From assembly GCA_903890595.1 (NCBI GenBank), contig CAITBU010000028.1, positions 1 through 29,713 on the forward strand: a DNA stretch of 29,713 bases, written 5' to 3'. Below the pieces are notes generated by a model that did not search any database, was not told where the DNA came from, and worked only from the letters and a program-made list of their open reading frames with translations. This document shows positions 1 through 6,982 of the stretch, in pieces; the stretch's first letter is position 1; each line of letters begins with the position of its first letter. A program made the position numbers and the translations under genes. Source of the stretch: an uncultured Holophagaceae bacterium (GTDB lineage: Bacteria > Acidobacteriota > Holophagae > Holophagales > Holophagaceae).

Positions 1-4
1 GCCG

Positions 5-178
5 TCAGTGCTCCGGCGGCGTCTGGCTGAACTGGGCGTCGATCTCGGAGCGGAGCTGCTCGGCGTCGTGCAGGAGGGAGGCTCCGCCGATGCCGCCGCC
101 AGCCTCGCGCAGGTGGCGCACCAGGCGCTCGGCGAAGTCCAGGGTGATGTGGAGCTGAGGGGCAGTCGTGCTGGGCAT
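5..178 (-). CDS. small hypothetical protein, 57 aa
   Basis: I do not recognise this protein. The reading frame could start further upstream, but the ATG at 178 has a GGGAGG ribosome site four bases before it, so I chose it. The product begins MPSTTAPQLHITLDF, has no signal peptide or membrane segment, and is mixed helical with charged residues (FAERLVRHLREAG near residues 15-27). There is one Gly-rich turn (GGGIGGAS). It lies downstream of another small gene and a dehydrogenase on the same strand and could be co-transcribed with them, although the 108-base gap is AT-rich and might hold its own promoter. No function can be assigned. Confidence 0.55.
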   Translation of the reverse strand: MPSTTAPQLHITLDFAERLVRHLREAGGGIGGASLLHDAEQLRSEIDAQFSQTPPEH

Positions 179-286
179 GGGGCCTCCCGGGTGGCCAGAG
201 ATCCCAACGATAGGTCTAAAACTCATTGACGCCAGAAAATATTTAATAAAAAATCGAGGTCTTCTGAGGTTCTGGTGGCACCACGG

Positions 287-541
287 TCAGGACTCGCCGC
301 CGTAGACTCCGCTCAGCACTTCGGTCCGGTCGGAGATCCGGTAGGCCTGTCCCCAGGTGTCCGCCGCCTGGGCAGCGGCCTCGGGCGTTTCAAAGAGGCG
401 GGGTTGGTGGGAGAAGGCGTCAACAGGGACGAGTTCCTCAACCGTGCGCAGGTCCGGGTAGAGGTAGGTAACCACAGCGACCCAGCGTCCCGGGGCTTGG
501 TGGGCGGGTCGCGCAGAGCCTGTGCTGGTGGCGGGGAACAT
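287..541 (-). CDS. small hypothetical protein, 84 aa
   Basis: Unrecognised small soluble protein. The ATG at 541 was chosen because a GGAGG site lies nine bases upstream; a longer frame reaching 592 has no comparable site. The first 20 residues are Ala/Pro/Thr-rich and low in complexity. The rest (from about residue 20, GRWVAVVTYLYPDLRTVEEL) looks like a compact alpha/beta domain, with an acidic helix around 'TPEAAAQAADTWGQAY'. There are no cysteines and no membrane segment. It starts 47 bases after the stop of the dehydrogenase on the same strand, so it may belong to that transcript. Function unknown. Confidence 0.55.
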   Translation of the reverse strand: MFPATSTGSARPAHQAPGRWVAVVTYLYPDLRTVEELVPVDAFSHQPRLFETPEAAAQAADTWGQAYRISDRTEVLSGVYGGES

Positions 542-588
542 GGTGGGTTCCCTCCTGGGTGCGCCCGGGCGGGCAGCCATTGGATGCC

Positions 589-1641
589 TCAAAGGGCGAA
601 ATCCACACCCACTGACTTTCCTGCCTCAATCAGCTGCTCCCAAGTAGTGGTGTCGATGGGGATGCCCTCGGCCCGGCGCTGGGCGCGGTGGGCCAGCTCG
701 GGCTCGCCGGCCACCAGCACCGGCAGGTCCGGGTCGGCGGGGGGCGAGGCCTTGACGTGGTCGATGGCGGCCGCCACCTGGGCCTCCAGCCCGGCGGCAC
801 CCGGTAGCTGCGCCGGGTCGATGAAGATGGACAGCATGTTGTTGGTGATGCGGTCCTTCTCATAGGGGACCGTGGACACGGTGCCACCCCCGGTGAAGGC
901 CCCAGCCAGCAGCTCGCAGAGGAAGGCCAGGCCGTAGCCCTTGTGCAGGCCGAAGGGCAGGATGGCGCCCCGGGGATCCGTGTACATCACGGCGGGGTCC
1001 GTGGTGCCTTGGCCGGTGGCGTCAATGAGCGTGCCCTCAGGCAGGGTCTCACCCTTGTTGAGGGCCACCCTTACCTTGCCCAGGGCCACCAGGCTGGTGG
1101 CGAAGTCCAACACCACGGCCGGGTGATCGGCCGCCGCCGGCACTGCCACGCAGAAGGGGTTGGTGGCAAACCGGGCGTCGCTGCCCCGGAAGGGGGCGAC
1201 CATGGGCGCATGGCCCACCACGTTCACGAAGTGGATGGAGGCGAGGCCCTGCGCCGCCGCCTGCTCGGCGTAGGTGCCGATGCGGCCGATGTGGAAGGCC
1301 CCCCGGAGCGCCACCATGGCGATGCCCATGGTCTTCGCACGAGCCATGCCCAGCGCCGTACCCGCCTTCGCCACCACCTGACCGAAGCCATTCTGCCCAT
1401 CCACCGAGAGGATGGCCCCGCCCGCATCCTCCACCGCAGCCTGCGCCTTGGGATCCAGTAGCCCAGCAGCGATCGCCCGGACATAGTGCGGCAGCATGCC
1501 CACCCCATGGCTGTCGTGCCCCGACAGGTTCGAGTCCACCAGATGATCGGCCACCGTGCAGGCGTCGTCTTCGCTGGCCCCAGCCCCCACCAAGAGGCGG
1601 GCCGCGGCAAGGCGCAGGGGTTGGTGCTGGACCAGCTTCAT
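589..1641 (-). CDS. malate/L-lactate dehydrogenase family oxidoreductase (YbiC/HcxB-like)
   Basis: A 350-residue NAD(P)-dependent 2-hydroxyacid dehydrogenase of the LDH2/MDH2 fold, the family of E. coli YbiC (hydroxycarboxylate dehydrogenase B), ureidoglycolate dehydrogenase and archaeal malate dehydrogenases. The length is typical. The family motif HDSHGVGM is at residues 42-49 and includes the conserved histidines. A second conserved stretch, HIGRIGTYAEQAA, is near 117, NPFCVAVP is near 160, and a GLHKGYGLAFLCE segment is near 231. It reduces or oxidises a small 2-oxo/2-hydroxy acid in the cytoplasm; the exact substrate cannot be read from sequence. The start ATG has CGGAGGG five bases upstream. 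It is divergent from an MFS permease at 1889, which might carry its substrate, but that is inference from position only. Confidence 0.85.
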   Translation of the reverse strand: MKLVQHQPLRLAAARLLVGAGASEDDACTVADHLVDSNLSGHDSHGVGMLPHYVRAIAAGLLDPKAQAAVEDAGGAILSVDGQNGFGQVVAKAGTALGMARAKTMGIAMVALRGAFHIGRIGTYAEQAAAQGLASIHFVNVVGHAPMVAPFRGSDARFATNPFCVAVPAAADHPAVVLDFATSLVALGKVRVALNKGETLPEGTLIDATGQGTTDPAVMYTDPRGAILPFGLHKGYGLAFLCELLAGAFTGGGTVSTVPYEKDRITNNMLSIFIDPAQLPGAAGLEAQVAAAIDHVKASPPADPDLPVLVAGEPELAHRAQRRAEGIPIDTTTWEQLIEAGKSVGVDFAL

Positions 1642-1691
1642 GGGGACCCTCCGGAGGCACGGGAACGCCTATGAGCCTACTTGGTTACCGA

Positions 1692-1795
1692 GCAGAGACC
1701 ACGGAGAAGGGGCACCACGGAGACCACCAAGCCCAAAACCCCGGCCCTTCTCCGCTCTCCTCCGCTCCTCCGTTGTCCTCCGCTTCCCTTCAGTT
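1692..1795. repeat. CGGAG-type repeat cluster with a 10-bp inverted repeat
   Basis: This non-coding stretch lies in the 247-base gap between divergent genes. Two CGGAGA/CGGAGAA copies occur on the plus strand (about 1702 and 1718). Four CGGAG copies spaced about 8-13 bases apart occur on the minus strand (about 1750-1783). CGGAGAAGGG at 1702-1711 is perfectly complementary to CCCTTCTCCG at 1745-1754 and could fold as a hairpin with a 33-base loop. The plus strand of the right half is almost pure pyrimidine (1745-1814). I see no convincing promoter in the gap. Confidence 0.55.
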
Positions 1796-1888
1796 CCTTT
1801 CATCCTTCCCTTGACCAACCCGCAGGCCTGGGATCCTCTGGAAGCAGACCTGTCCCAACACCGACCGCTCGCTCCCTGAGGCCCCACC

Positions 1889-3112
1889 ATGACTGCCACC
1901 GACGCCCAGAGTCCCCGCGCCTACTGGCTGGTGACGCTGGTGGCGGCGGCCATCCTCATGGTCACCATGGGGGCGCGGCAGTCCCAGGGACTCTTCGTGG
2001 CGCCGCTCAACGCAGCCACCGGCCTGGGGGTCGTGAGCATCTCCCTGGCCATGGCCATCGGGCAGTTCGTCTGGGGGGCGGTGCAGCCCTTCGCCGGGGC
2101 CATTGCCGACCGCCACGGACCCGCCCGGGTGCTGGCGGCGGGCCTGCTGTTGCTGGCCATCGGCACCGCCCTCACCCCCTTCATGCACACGTCCTGGGGG
2201 CTGATCCTCAGCCTGGGCCTCCTGTCGGCGGCAGGGTCGGGGGCGGGCAGTTTCTCTGTGCTCATCGGCGCCTCGGCCCAGCGCCTGCCTGCCGAGAAGC
2301 GAGGCATGGCCACGGGCATCATCAACGCCGGTGGCTCCTTTGGGCAGTTCGTGTTCGCACCGCTGATCCAGAAGCTCCTCCTGGTGCTGGGGTGGGTGGG
2401 CGCCATGGGCTCCGTGGCGGTGATGGTTCTGGCCACGCTGCCCCTGACCGCAGTCCTCCGCCGCCAGCCTGCCCAGGCGCCCGTGCACTTCGGCCCCGAG
2501 GACAAGGGCGTCTGGGCGGCGGTGGTCCACGCCCTGGGGGATCGCAGCTACCTGCTGCTCCACGCGGGCTTCTTTACCTGCGGCTTCCACATCGCCTTCC
2601 TGGTCACCCACCTGCCGGGCGAGGTCACCCTCTGCGGCCTGCCGCCCCAGGTGGCCAGCTGGTCCCTGGCCATCATCGGCCTGGCCAACATCGCTGGCAG
2701 CCTGTTTGCCGGGTGGTGCGTCCAGCGCTACCGCAGCAAGTTCCTCCTGTTCTGGATGTATGGCCTGCGGGCCGTGATGATTGCCGTCTATCTGGTGGCC
2801 CCCAAGGGTGCGCTGACGTTTTACCTCTTCGCCATGGCCCTGGGCTTCACCTGGCTGGCCACGGTGCCACCCACGGCCGGCCTCGTGGGCAAGCTCTTCG
2901 GGGTGCGCTACCTGGCGACCCTGTTCGGCCTGACCCTGCTCAGCCACCAGACCGGTGCCTTCTTCGGGGCCTGGCTGGGGGGCCTCGCCATCACCCGCAT
3001 GGGCAGCTACCAGTGGATGTGGTACGCCGACATCGCCCTGGCCACGGCCGCCGCCCTGGTGAACCTGCCCATCCGCGAGGCCCTGGTGCGGGCGCGGACG
3101 CAGACCACTTGA
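1889..3112 (+). CDS. MFS permease (12 TM), anion/monocarboxylate-like
   Basis: A 407-residue major facilitator superfamily transporter of the inner membrane with about twelve hydrophobic segments; the first begins near residue 13. Landmarks are the loop 2-3 signature around GAIADRHGPARVLAAG (residues 71-86), the central segment GMATGIINAGGSFGQFV, and a C-terminal half with CGFHIAFLVTHLPGE and LSHQTGAFFGAWLGG. These resemble the widespread OFA/monocarboxylate-like MFS group, but the substrate is unknown. The ATG follows a TGAGG site. The SCO-family gene begins 16 bases after the stop, so the two are probably co-transcribed. Divergence from the hydroxyacid dehydrogenase suggests organic-acid uptake; the SCO neighbour could instead point to copper handling. 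Neither is shown by the sequence. Confidence 0.85.
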   Translation: MTATDAQSPRAYWLVTLVAAAILMVTMGARQSQGLFVAPLNAATGLGVVSISLAMAIGQFVWGAVQPFAGAIADRHGPARVLAAGLLLLAIGTALTPFMHTSWGLILSLGLLSAAGSGAGSFSVLIGASAQRLPAEKRGMATGIINAGGSFGQFVFAPLIQKLLLVLGWVGAMGSVAVMVLATLPLTAVLRRQPAQAPVHFGPEDKGVWAAVVHALGDRSYLLLHAGFFTCGFHIAFLVTHLPGEVTLCGLPPQVASWSLAIIGLANIAGSLFAGWCVQRYRSKFLLFWMYGLRAVMIAVYLVAPKGALTFYLFAMALGFTWLATVPPTAGLVGKLFGVRYLATLFGLTLLSHQTGAFFGAWLGGLAITRMGSYQWMWYADIALATAAALVNLPIREALVRARTQTT

Positions 3113-3128
3113 GCCCCACCTAGCCGCC

Positions 3129-3710
3129 ATGAAGCCCACCCGCGACAGCCTCTTTGCCATCGCCTTCCTGGTCGTCCTAGTGGGGCTGGGCCTCTTCTCC
3201 CTGAGCCGCACGGGCGGGCAGGGGGGCTTGGCTCCCGGCGGGGACTTCACCCTGGCCTCGGCCCAGGGACCCGTGGCCACGCAGGGCTTCCGGGGGCGGG
3301 TGGTGCTGGTGTTCTTCGGGTACCTGGGCTGTCCCGATGTGTGCCCCAAGGCCCTGGGCGCCCAGGGTGCCGCCTTCCGTCTCCTCACGCCCCAGGAGCG
3401 CAGCAGGGTCGCGGGTCTGTTCATCTCCCTGGACCCGGAGCGGGACACCCCGGCGGCGGTGCAGGCGTGCGCCCAGGCCTTCCATCCCCAGATCCAGGGC
3501 CTCACGGGACCGGTGCCGGAGGTCGCCGAGGTGGCCCGCCGCTACGGCGTGCTGTTCTCCCGCACAGGCACCGACAGTGCCGGGCGCTACGCCGTGGACC
3601 ACACCTCCGACACCTTCGTCCTCGCCCCCGACGGCCGCCTGGTGGCCCGCCTCCCGGCCAGCACCCCACCCGAAGCCATCGCCGCTGAGCTGCGCCACTG
3701 GCTGCGCTGA
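3129..3710 (+). CDS. SCO1/SenC family copper-binding thioredoxin-fold protein
   Basis: A 193-residue membrane-anchored protein of the SCO family, whose members deliver copper to, or reduce thiols of, respiratory copper sites. An uncleaved N-terminal anchor (about residues 8-24) is followed by a thioredoxin-like domain. The copper-ligand pair Cys68-x3-Cys72 (CPDVC) and the conserved histidine His158 (VDHTSDTF) are all present, so the metal site looks intact. SLDPERDTP at 100-108 is the usual SCO loop. It is tightly linked to the MFS gene upstream. No heme-copper oxidase is in the window, and the oxidase encoded downstream is the copper-free bd type, so the client protein is not evident. Start by position and length; the ribosome site is weak. 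Confidence 0.9.
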   Translation: MKPTRDSLFAIAFLVVLVGLGLFSLSRTGGQGGLAPGGDFTLASAQGPVATQGFRGRVVLVFFGYLGCPDVCPKALGAQGAAFRLLTPQERSRVAGLFISLDPERDTPAAVQACAQAFHPQIQGLTGPVPEVAEVARRYGVLFSRTGTDSAGRYAVDHTSDTFVLAPDGRLVARLPASTPPEAIAAELRHWLR

Positions 3711-3786
3711 GAGCCTCGCTGGAACCAGGCACTGGGGTGGAATGCCGGGCGTCACGTTTGCGGCGCTGAACTCAGGTGGCCTACCC

Positions 3787-3808
3787 ATGCACTGCATACT
3801 GCAATGCG
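3787..3808. promoter_or_regulatory. predicted activator binding site A (autoregulatory)
   Basis: CTGCATACTGCAATGC at 3792-3807 is an imperfect dyad. It matches the reverse complement of the site at 5221-5236 in 15 of 16 positions. It lies 11 bases before the preferred start codon of the sigma-54 activator and overlaps its translation initiation region, so binding there would be expected to affect the activator's own expression. The role is inferred from this similarity. Confidence 0.6.
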
Positions 3809-3818
3809 GGAGTCCTCC

Positions 3819-5180
3819 ATGAAGTACTTCGTGCGGAAGGCTACACCGGGAGTTGCTTCGAGCACCCTCTCCCTGGACCTGCGCACGATCCTGGACTCCA
3901 TCAACGATGGCGTCTTCACCGTGGATGACGACTTCCGCATCACGTCCTTCAACCGGGCCGCTGCCGAGATCATCGGCATCACCCCGGAAGAAGCCCTGGG
4001 CCAGCAGTGCTGGAAGGTCTTCAACGCCGACATCTGCGAGGGCTCCTGCGCCCTCAAGGAGACCATGGCCACGGGCTCGCCGCTGGTGAACAAGCATGTG
4101 AACATCCACACTTCCTTGCGCAAGAAGGTGTCCATCAGCGTAAGCACCGCCCTGCTGCGCAACCAGGAGGGCAAGGTGGTGGGCGGGGTCGAGTCCTTCC
4201 GCGACCTGACCCTGGTGGAGGAGCTGCGCAAGGCCGTTGAAGGGCGTGCCAGCTTCCAACACATGACCTCCGCCAACCACCAGATGTGGGAGATCTTCAA
4301 GCTCATGCCCCTCATCGCCCAGAGCGACAGCACGGTGCTGATCCACGGCGAGAGCGGCACCGGCAAGGAGCTCATGGCCCGGGCCATCCACGACCTCAGC
4401 GCCCGGGCCCGCAAGCCCCTGGTGACCCTCAACTGCGGGGCCCTGCCCGACACGCTGCTGGAAGCGGAGCTCTTCGGCCACAAGGCCGGGGCCTTCACGG
4501 ATGCCAAGCGGGACCGCAAGGGACGCATCGCCGCGGCTGAAGGCGGGACGCTGTTCCTGGATGAAGTGGGCGACATCTCGCCGGCCCTCCAGGTCCGCCT
4601 CCTGCGCATCATCCAGGAGCGCACCTACGAGCCGCTGGGATCGAGCGACTCGGTAAAAGCCAACGTCCGCTTTCTGGCCGCCACCCACCGGGACCTCCGC
4701 ACCGAGGTCAGGGAAGGGCGCTTCCGCGAGGACCTCTTCTACCGCCTGAACGTCATGCAGATTGCAATACCCCCCCTGCGGGAGCGCAAGGAAGACATCC
4801 CCGCCCTGGCCCGCCGCTTCCTGGACCGCCAGACGACCCTCCATGGCAAGCAGATCCAGGGCTTTAGCCCCGAAGCCATGGACCGTCTGATGCGCCACAG
4901 CTGGCCTGGCAACATCCGGGAGCTGGAGAACGCCGTGGAGCACGCCTTTGTGCTCTGTCGGCAGGAGCTCATTCGCGCCACGGACTTGCCCATTGGCATC
5001 CAGGGGGAGCCATCAGGGGCTCTTGATGAGGCTGGAACTTTAATGGGCAAAGATTTGCGTAGCCAGGAGTTGGCTGCGATTCAGGCCGCCCTGGAGCACC
5101 ACGCCGGGAACCGAACCGCCGCTGCCCGGGAGCTGGGCATTCATCCCACCACCCTGTGGCGGAAACTCCGGCGCACCTGA
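3819..5180 (+). CDS. sigma-54-dependent activator: PAS / AAA+ / Fis-type HTH
   Basis: A 453-residue bacterial enhancer-binding protein that would use ATP to open sigma-54 promoters. An N-terminal PAS domain (about 20-130) carries three cysteines, Cys64, Cys73 and Cys77, in CWKVFNADICEGSCAL, a possible redox or metal sensor. The AAA+ domain (about 150-385) has Walker A GESGTGKE at 177-184, the sigma-54 contact loop as GAFTDA at 224-229 (consensus GAFTGA), Walker B TLFLDE at 244-249 and a conserved SWPGNIREL. A Fis-type helix-turn-helix occupies 418-452 (NRTAAARELGIHPTTLWRKL). I prefer the ATG at 3819 over the in-frame ATG at 3804 because GGGAG lies six bases upstream of it. It is followed by matching DNA dyads and a -24/-12 promoter, making the downstream operon its likely target. 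Confidence 0.93.
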   Translation: MKYFVRKATPGVASSTLSLDLRTILDSINDGVFTVDDDFRITSFNRAAAEIIGITPEEALGQQCWKVFNADICEGSCALKETMATGSPLVNKHVNIHTSLRKKVSISVSTALLRNQEGKVVGGVESFRDLTLVEELRKAVEGRASFQHMTSANHQMWEIFKLMPLIAQSDSTVLIHGESGTGKELMARAIHDLSARARKPLVTLNCGALPDTLLEAELFGHKAGAFTDAKRDRKGRIAAAEGGTLFLDEVGDISPALQVRLLRIIQERTYEPLGSSDSVKANVRFLAATHRDLRTEVREGRFREDLFYRLNVMQIAIPPLRERKEDIPALARRFLDRQTTLHGKQIQGFSPEAMDRLMRHSWPGNIRELENAVEHAFVLCRQELIRATDLPIGIQGEPSGALDEAGTLMGKDLRSQELAAIQAALEHHAGNRTAAARELGIHPTTLWRKLRRT

Positions 5181-5189
5181 GGTCAACCC

Positions 5190-5204
5190 CTGCAATGTGC
5201 ATGG
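5190..5204. promoter_or_regulatory. predicted upstream activator site B
   Basis: CTGCAATGTGCATGG contains the CTGCAATG half found in sites A and C, and its reverse complement (CCATGCACATTGCA) resembles the left flank of site A. Its centre lies about 31 bp (three helical turns) upstream of site C and about 130 bp upstream of the predicted transcription start, a normal place for a sigma-54 enhancer. Confidence 0.55.
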
Positions 5205-5219
5205 TTTCAGGTCTCGTCT

Positions 5220-5235
5220 TGCATTGCAGAATGCA
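5220..5235. promoter_or_regulatory. predicted upstream activator site C
   Basis: TGCATT-GCAG-AATGCA is a perfect 6-4-6 dyad about 100 bp upstream of the predicted start of transcription. On the opposite strand it nearly repeats site A in front of the activator gene. Between it and the promoter lies an AT-rich spacer (5238-5302) that could bend or bind an architectural protein. No clear IHF consensus was found. Confidence 0.65.
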
Positions 5236-5302
5236 GTGAAAATTTTTGAACCCGGACAGTTCATACGCTGTAAACATCGTTCTAATAATTACTTAAACAA
5301 CT

Positions 5303-5318
5303 TGGCTCCACAATTGCA
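5303..5318 (+). promoter_or_regulatory. sigma-54 (-24/-12) promoter
   Basis: TGGCTCCACAATTGCA matches the sigma-54 consensus TGGCACG-N4-TTGCW, with GG and GC exactly 12 bases apart (only the A of TGGCA and the G before the spacer differ). Transcription would start near 5328-5330, giving a leader of about 220 bases before the first operon gene. The location directly downstream of an activator gene and of paired dyads strongly supports the call. Confidence 0.8.
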
Positions 5319-5506
5319 CTAGAGGCTATGCGCTGGAGCAACCCTCTGGCCTCCAGTGAAGCAGGACCCGGACCCTTCAGTCGTCCAGTCCCCTACGAGC
5401 CCGGAAGATCCATGCGGAGGGTCCTCAGTGACCGCAGCCCTGGGTCTGCCCCCTCCACCCCTCAACACTGCCCCAGGTGCCTCCGCCACGGTCGGCTGAG
5501 GTCGGT

Positions 5507-5547
5507 CTGCCCGCCGGGCAGCCAGGGGCCTCCACCCCCTCGGGAGG
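5507..5547 (+). promoter_or_regulatory. leader hairpins next to the first ribosome site
   Basis: At the end of the long untranslated leader, CTGCCCGCCGGGCAG (5507-5521) can form a compact GC stem. CCTCC at 5529-5533 is complementary to the ribosome site GGAGG at 5543-5547. The second pairing could mask translation initiation of the binding-protein gene. No known riboswitch motif was recognised in 5329-5552, and GC-rich sequence makes chance pairing possible. Confidence 0.3.
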
Positions 5548-5552
5548 ATGCC

Positions 5553-6479
5553 ATGCGAACCCTTGGATTCCAGCGAGTGCTGCACAGCCTTCTGGTCGGC
5601 CTGGCCAGTGCCGGACTGGCCTTGGCGGCCCCTCTGGCACCGAAAGAAGGCCGCATCAGCGTGGCCGTGGCGGTCACTGACCTGGAGCCCATCGTGCGGG
5701 CCGTGGGCGGCGCCCAGGTCGAAACCGTGAACGTCTTCAAGGGCTGCATCCTGCGGAAGGACCTCCAGGTGGAGCCCAGTGCCAAAGCCAGGCTGCTCGC
5801 TGCCGAGGCCATCGTCTGGACGGGCTTCCTGAACGAGTCTGCTGCCATCGCCGAAGCGCTCCGGGGCAGTGCCAACCATGCTTCCAGGCTTGAGCCGAAG
5901 TGGCTGGACGTCTCCAAGGGGGCCATGCGGACCAACCTACCCACCTCCACCTGCAGTGGCTACGTGGACCCGGCCTATGCCGATGGCGACCCCTTCTTCT
6001 GGCTGAACCCAGCCAACGGCGGGCTCATGGCCCGCAACATCGCCCGTGGCCTGGGGGAGCTTCGCCCGGGCAGCAGGGCCTTCTTCATGGCCAATGCGGA
6101 GGCCTTCGAGAAGGCCCTGGCCAGTGACATTGCCCGCTGGAAGGTGGCCCTCAAGCCCCTGCAGGGGGTGCGGGTGTTCGCCGCCCAGTGCGGCTGGCAG
6201 AACTTCTCAGCATTGGGTGGTCCCTCCTTCGTGGTCTGCAAGGGGACGCCGGATGAGCAGCCCAGCCCCAAGGCCCTCCTACTCCACATCCGGGCCATGA
6301 AGGCCGCGCTGATCCTGGTGGACCCCAACACGCCACCGGACTACGTCGAAGCCTTCCGGGAGCACTCGAAGCTGAAAGTCGTTGAGGTTCCTTCCTCCAT
6401 CGAGGGCATCCGGGGTGCCACCACCTACAGCGCCCTCTTCGAGAACCTTGTGAAGTCGCTCCGCCTGGCCAGTCGCTGA
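5553..6479 (+). CDS. ZnuA/TroA-like periplasmic binding protein with altered ligand residues
   Basis: A 308-residue exported protein with the cluster A-I metal-binding-protein fold used by zinc/manganese ABC transporters. The signal peptide covers about residues 1-26 (cut after ALA). The frame extends upstream, but the ATG at 5553 has GGGAGG five bases before it and lies after the promoter. The usual ligand histidines are missing: the first loop reads KGCILRKDLQ instead of a DPH-type motif, DPHFWLDP-type sequence is DPFFWLNP (Phe149), and the third His position is Gln212 in AAQCGWQNF. Four cysteines (65, 134, 213, 229) remain in the mature protein. No permease or ATPase gene is adjacent. It may bind another metal or ligand and serve the cytochrome encoded two genes later. 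Confidence 0.8.
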   Translation: MRTLGFQRVLHSLLVGLASAGLALAAPLAPKEGRISVAVAVTDLEPIVRAVGGAQVETVNVFKGCILRKDLQVEPSAKARLLAAEAIVWTGFLNESAAIAEALRGSANHASRLEPKWLDVSKGAMRTNLPTSTCSGYVDPAYADGDPFFWLNPANGGLMARNIARGLGELRPGSRAFFMANAEAFEKALASDIARWKVALKPLQGVRVFAAQCGWQNFSALGGPSFVVCKGTPDEQPSPKALLLHIRAMKAALILVDPNTPPDYVEAFREHSKLKVVEVPSSIEGIRGATTYSALFENLVKSLRLASR

Positions 6480-6499
6480 CCCCAACCTCGAGGTGGACC

Positions 6500-6982
6500 T
6501 TGATCGACTTCAGGCAGGACACCAGCGGAGAGCGAGGCCCGCTCCCGCCCGTGGTCTTCACCATCCAGCCCATCGGGATCGTCCACGCCGCGCCCCGGCG
6601 GGCGGCCCGGCCTCAGAAATACTTTGTCCCCAAGGGACGGGCTGCCCTGGAGCTGTTCCGCCCCTACATCGCGGGCCTCCAGGGCCTCTACGAGGGGCTG
6701 GACCTCTGGGTGCTCATCTACCACCCGCTCTCTGCGCCAGTGCTCGGCGAGCGGGGGCAGGGGAGCCAGGCTCATGTCGGTGTGTTTGCCAGCACCACCC
6801 TTGAGCGTCCCAATCCCATCGAGTTCCTGCGGGCCAAGGTCCTGACCCTGGACCCTGCGCAGGGGCTCCTGCACGTGGAAGGCCTGGATGCCGATGATGG
6901 CGCCCCCATCCTCGACATCCGCCCCGCCACCTCCCCCCGTCATCGCCTGCTCAGGGCAGGCGAAGAAATGAGCCCCCGATGA
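6500..6982 (+). CDS. TrmO/TsaA-like (UPF0066) protein with degenerate signature
   Basis: A 160-residue protein with the beta-barrel fold of TrmO, the SAM-dependent enzyme that methylates t6A37 in tRNA. Recognisable parts are IQPIGIVHA at 22-30, LYEGLDLWVLIYH at 63-75, VGVFASTTLERPNPI at 93-107 and DADDGAPILDIRP at 130-142. In ordinary TrmO the third motif is GVFATRSPHRPNPIG; here the Arg and His of TRSPHR are replaced, so normal tRNA methylation is doubtful. The start is a TTG with GAGGTGG just upstream, 20 bases after the preceding stop. Its end overlaps the cytochrome start by four bases (ATGA), implying translational coupling with a respiratory gene. It has no signal peptide and should be cytoplasmic. 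Confidence 0.75.
   Translation: MIDFRQDTSGERGPLPPVVFTIQPIGIVHAAPRRAARPQKYFVPKGRAALELFRPYIAGLQGLYEGLDLWVLIYHPLSAPVLGERGQGSQAHVGVFASTTLERPNPIEFLRAKVLTLDPAQGLLHVEGLDADDGAPILDIRPATSPRHRLLRAGEEMSPR

Noticed and set aside
1790..3505. long minus-strand open frame opposite the MFS and SCO genes
   Set aside because: It is Gly/His/Gln/Arg-rich with no domain, as expected for antisense frames in GC-rich DNA; the plus strand encodes clear families.
3725..3803. second sigma-54 promoter in front of the activator gene
   Set aside because: TGGCCTACCCATGCA has GG-GC spacing one base too short, and AGGCAC near 3728 has no GC at the right distance.
5328..5552. N-terminal extension of the binding protein starting at ATG 5328
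   Set aside because: That ATG sits at the predicted transcription start with no ribosome site, and the extension is Pro/Arg-rich without resemblance to a signal peptide; the ATG at 5553 has both a ribosome site and a signal peptide.
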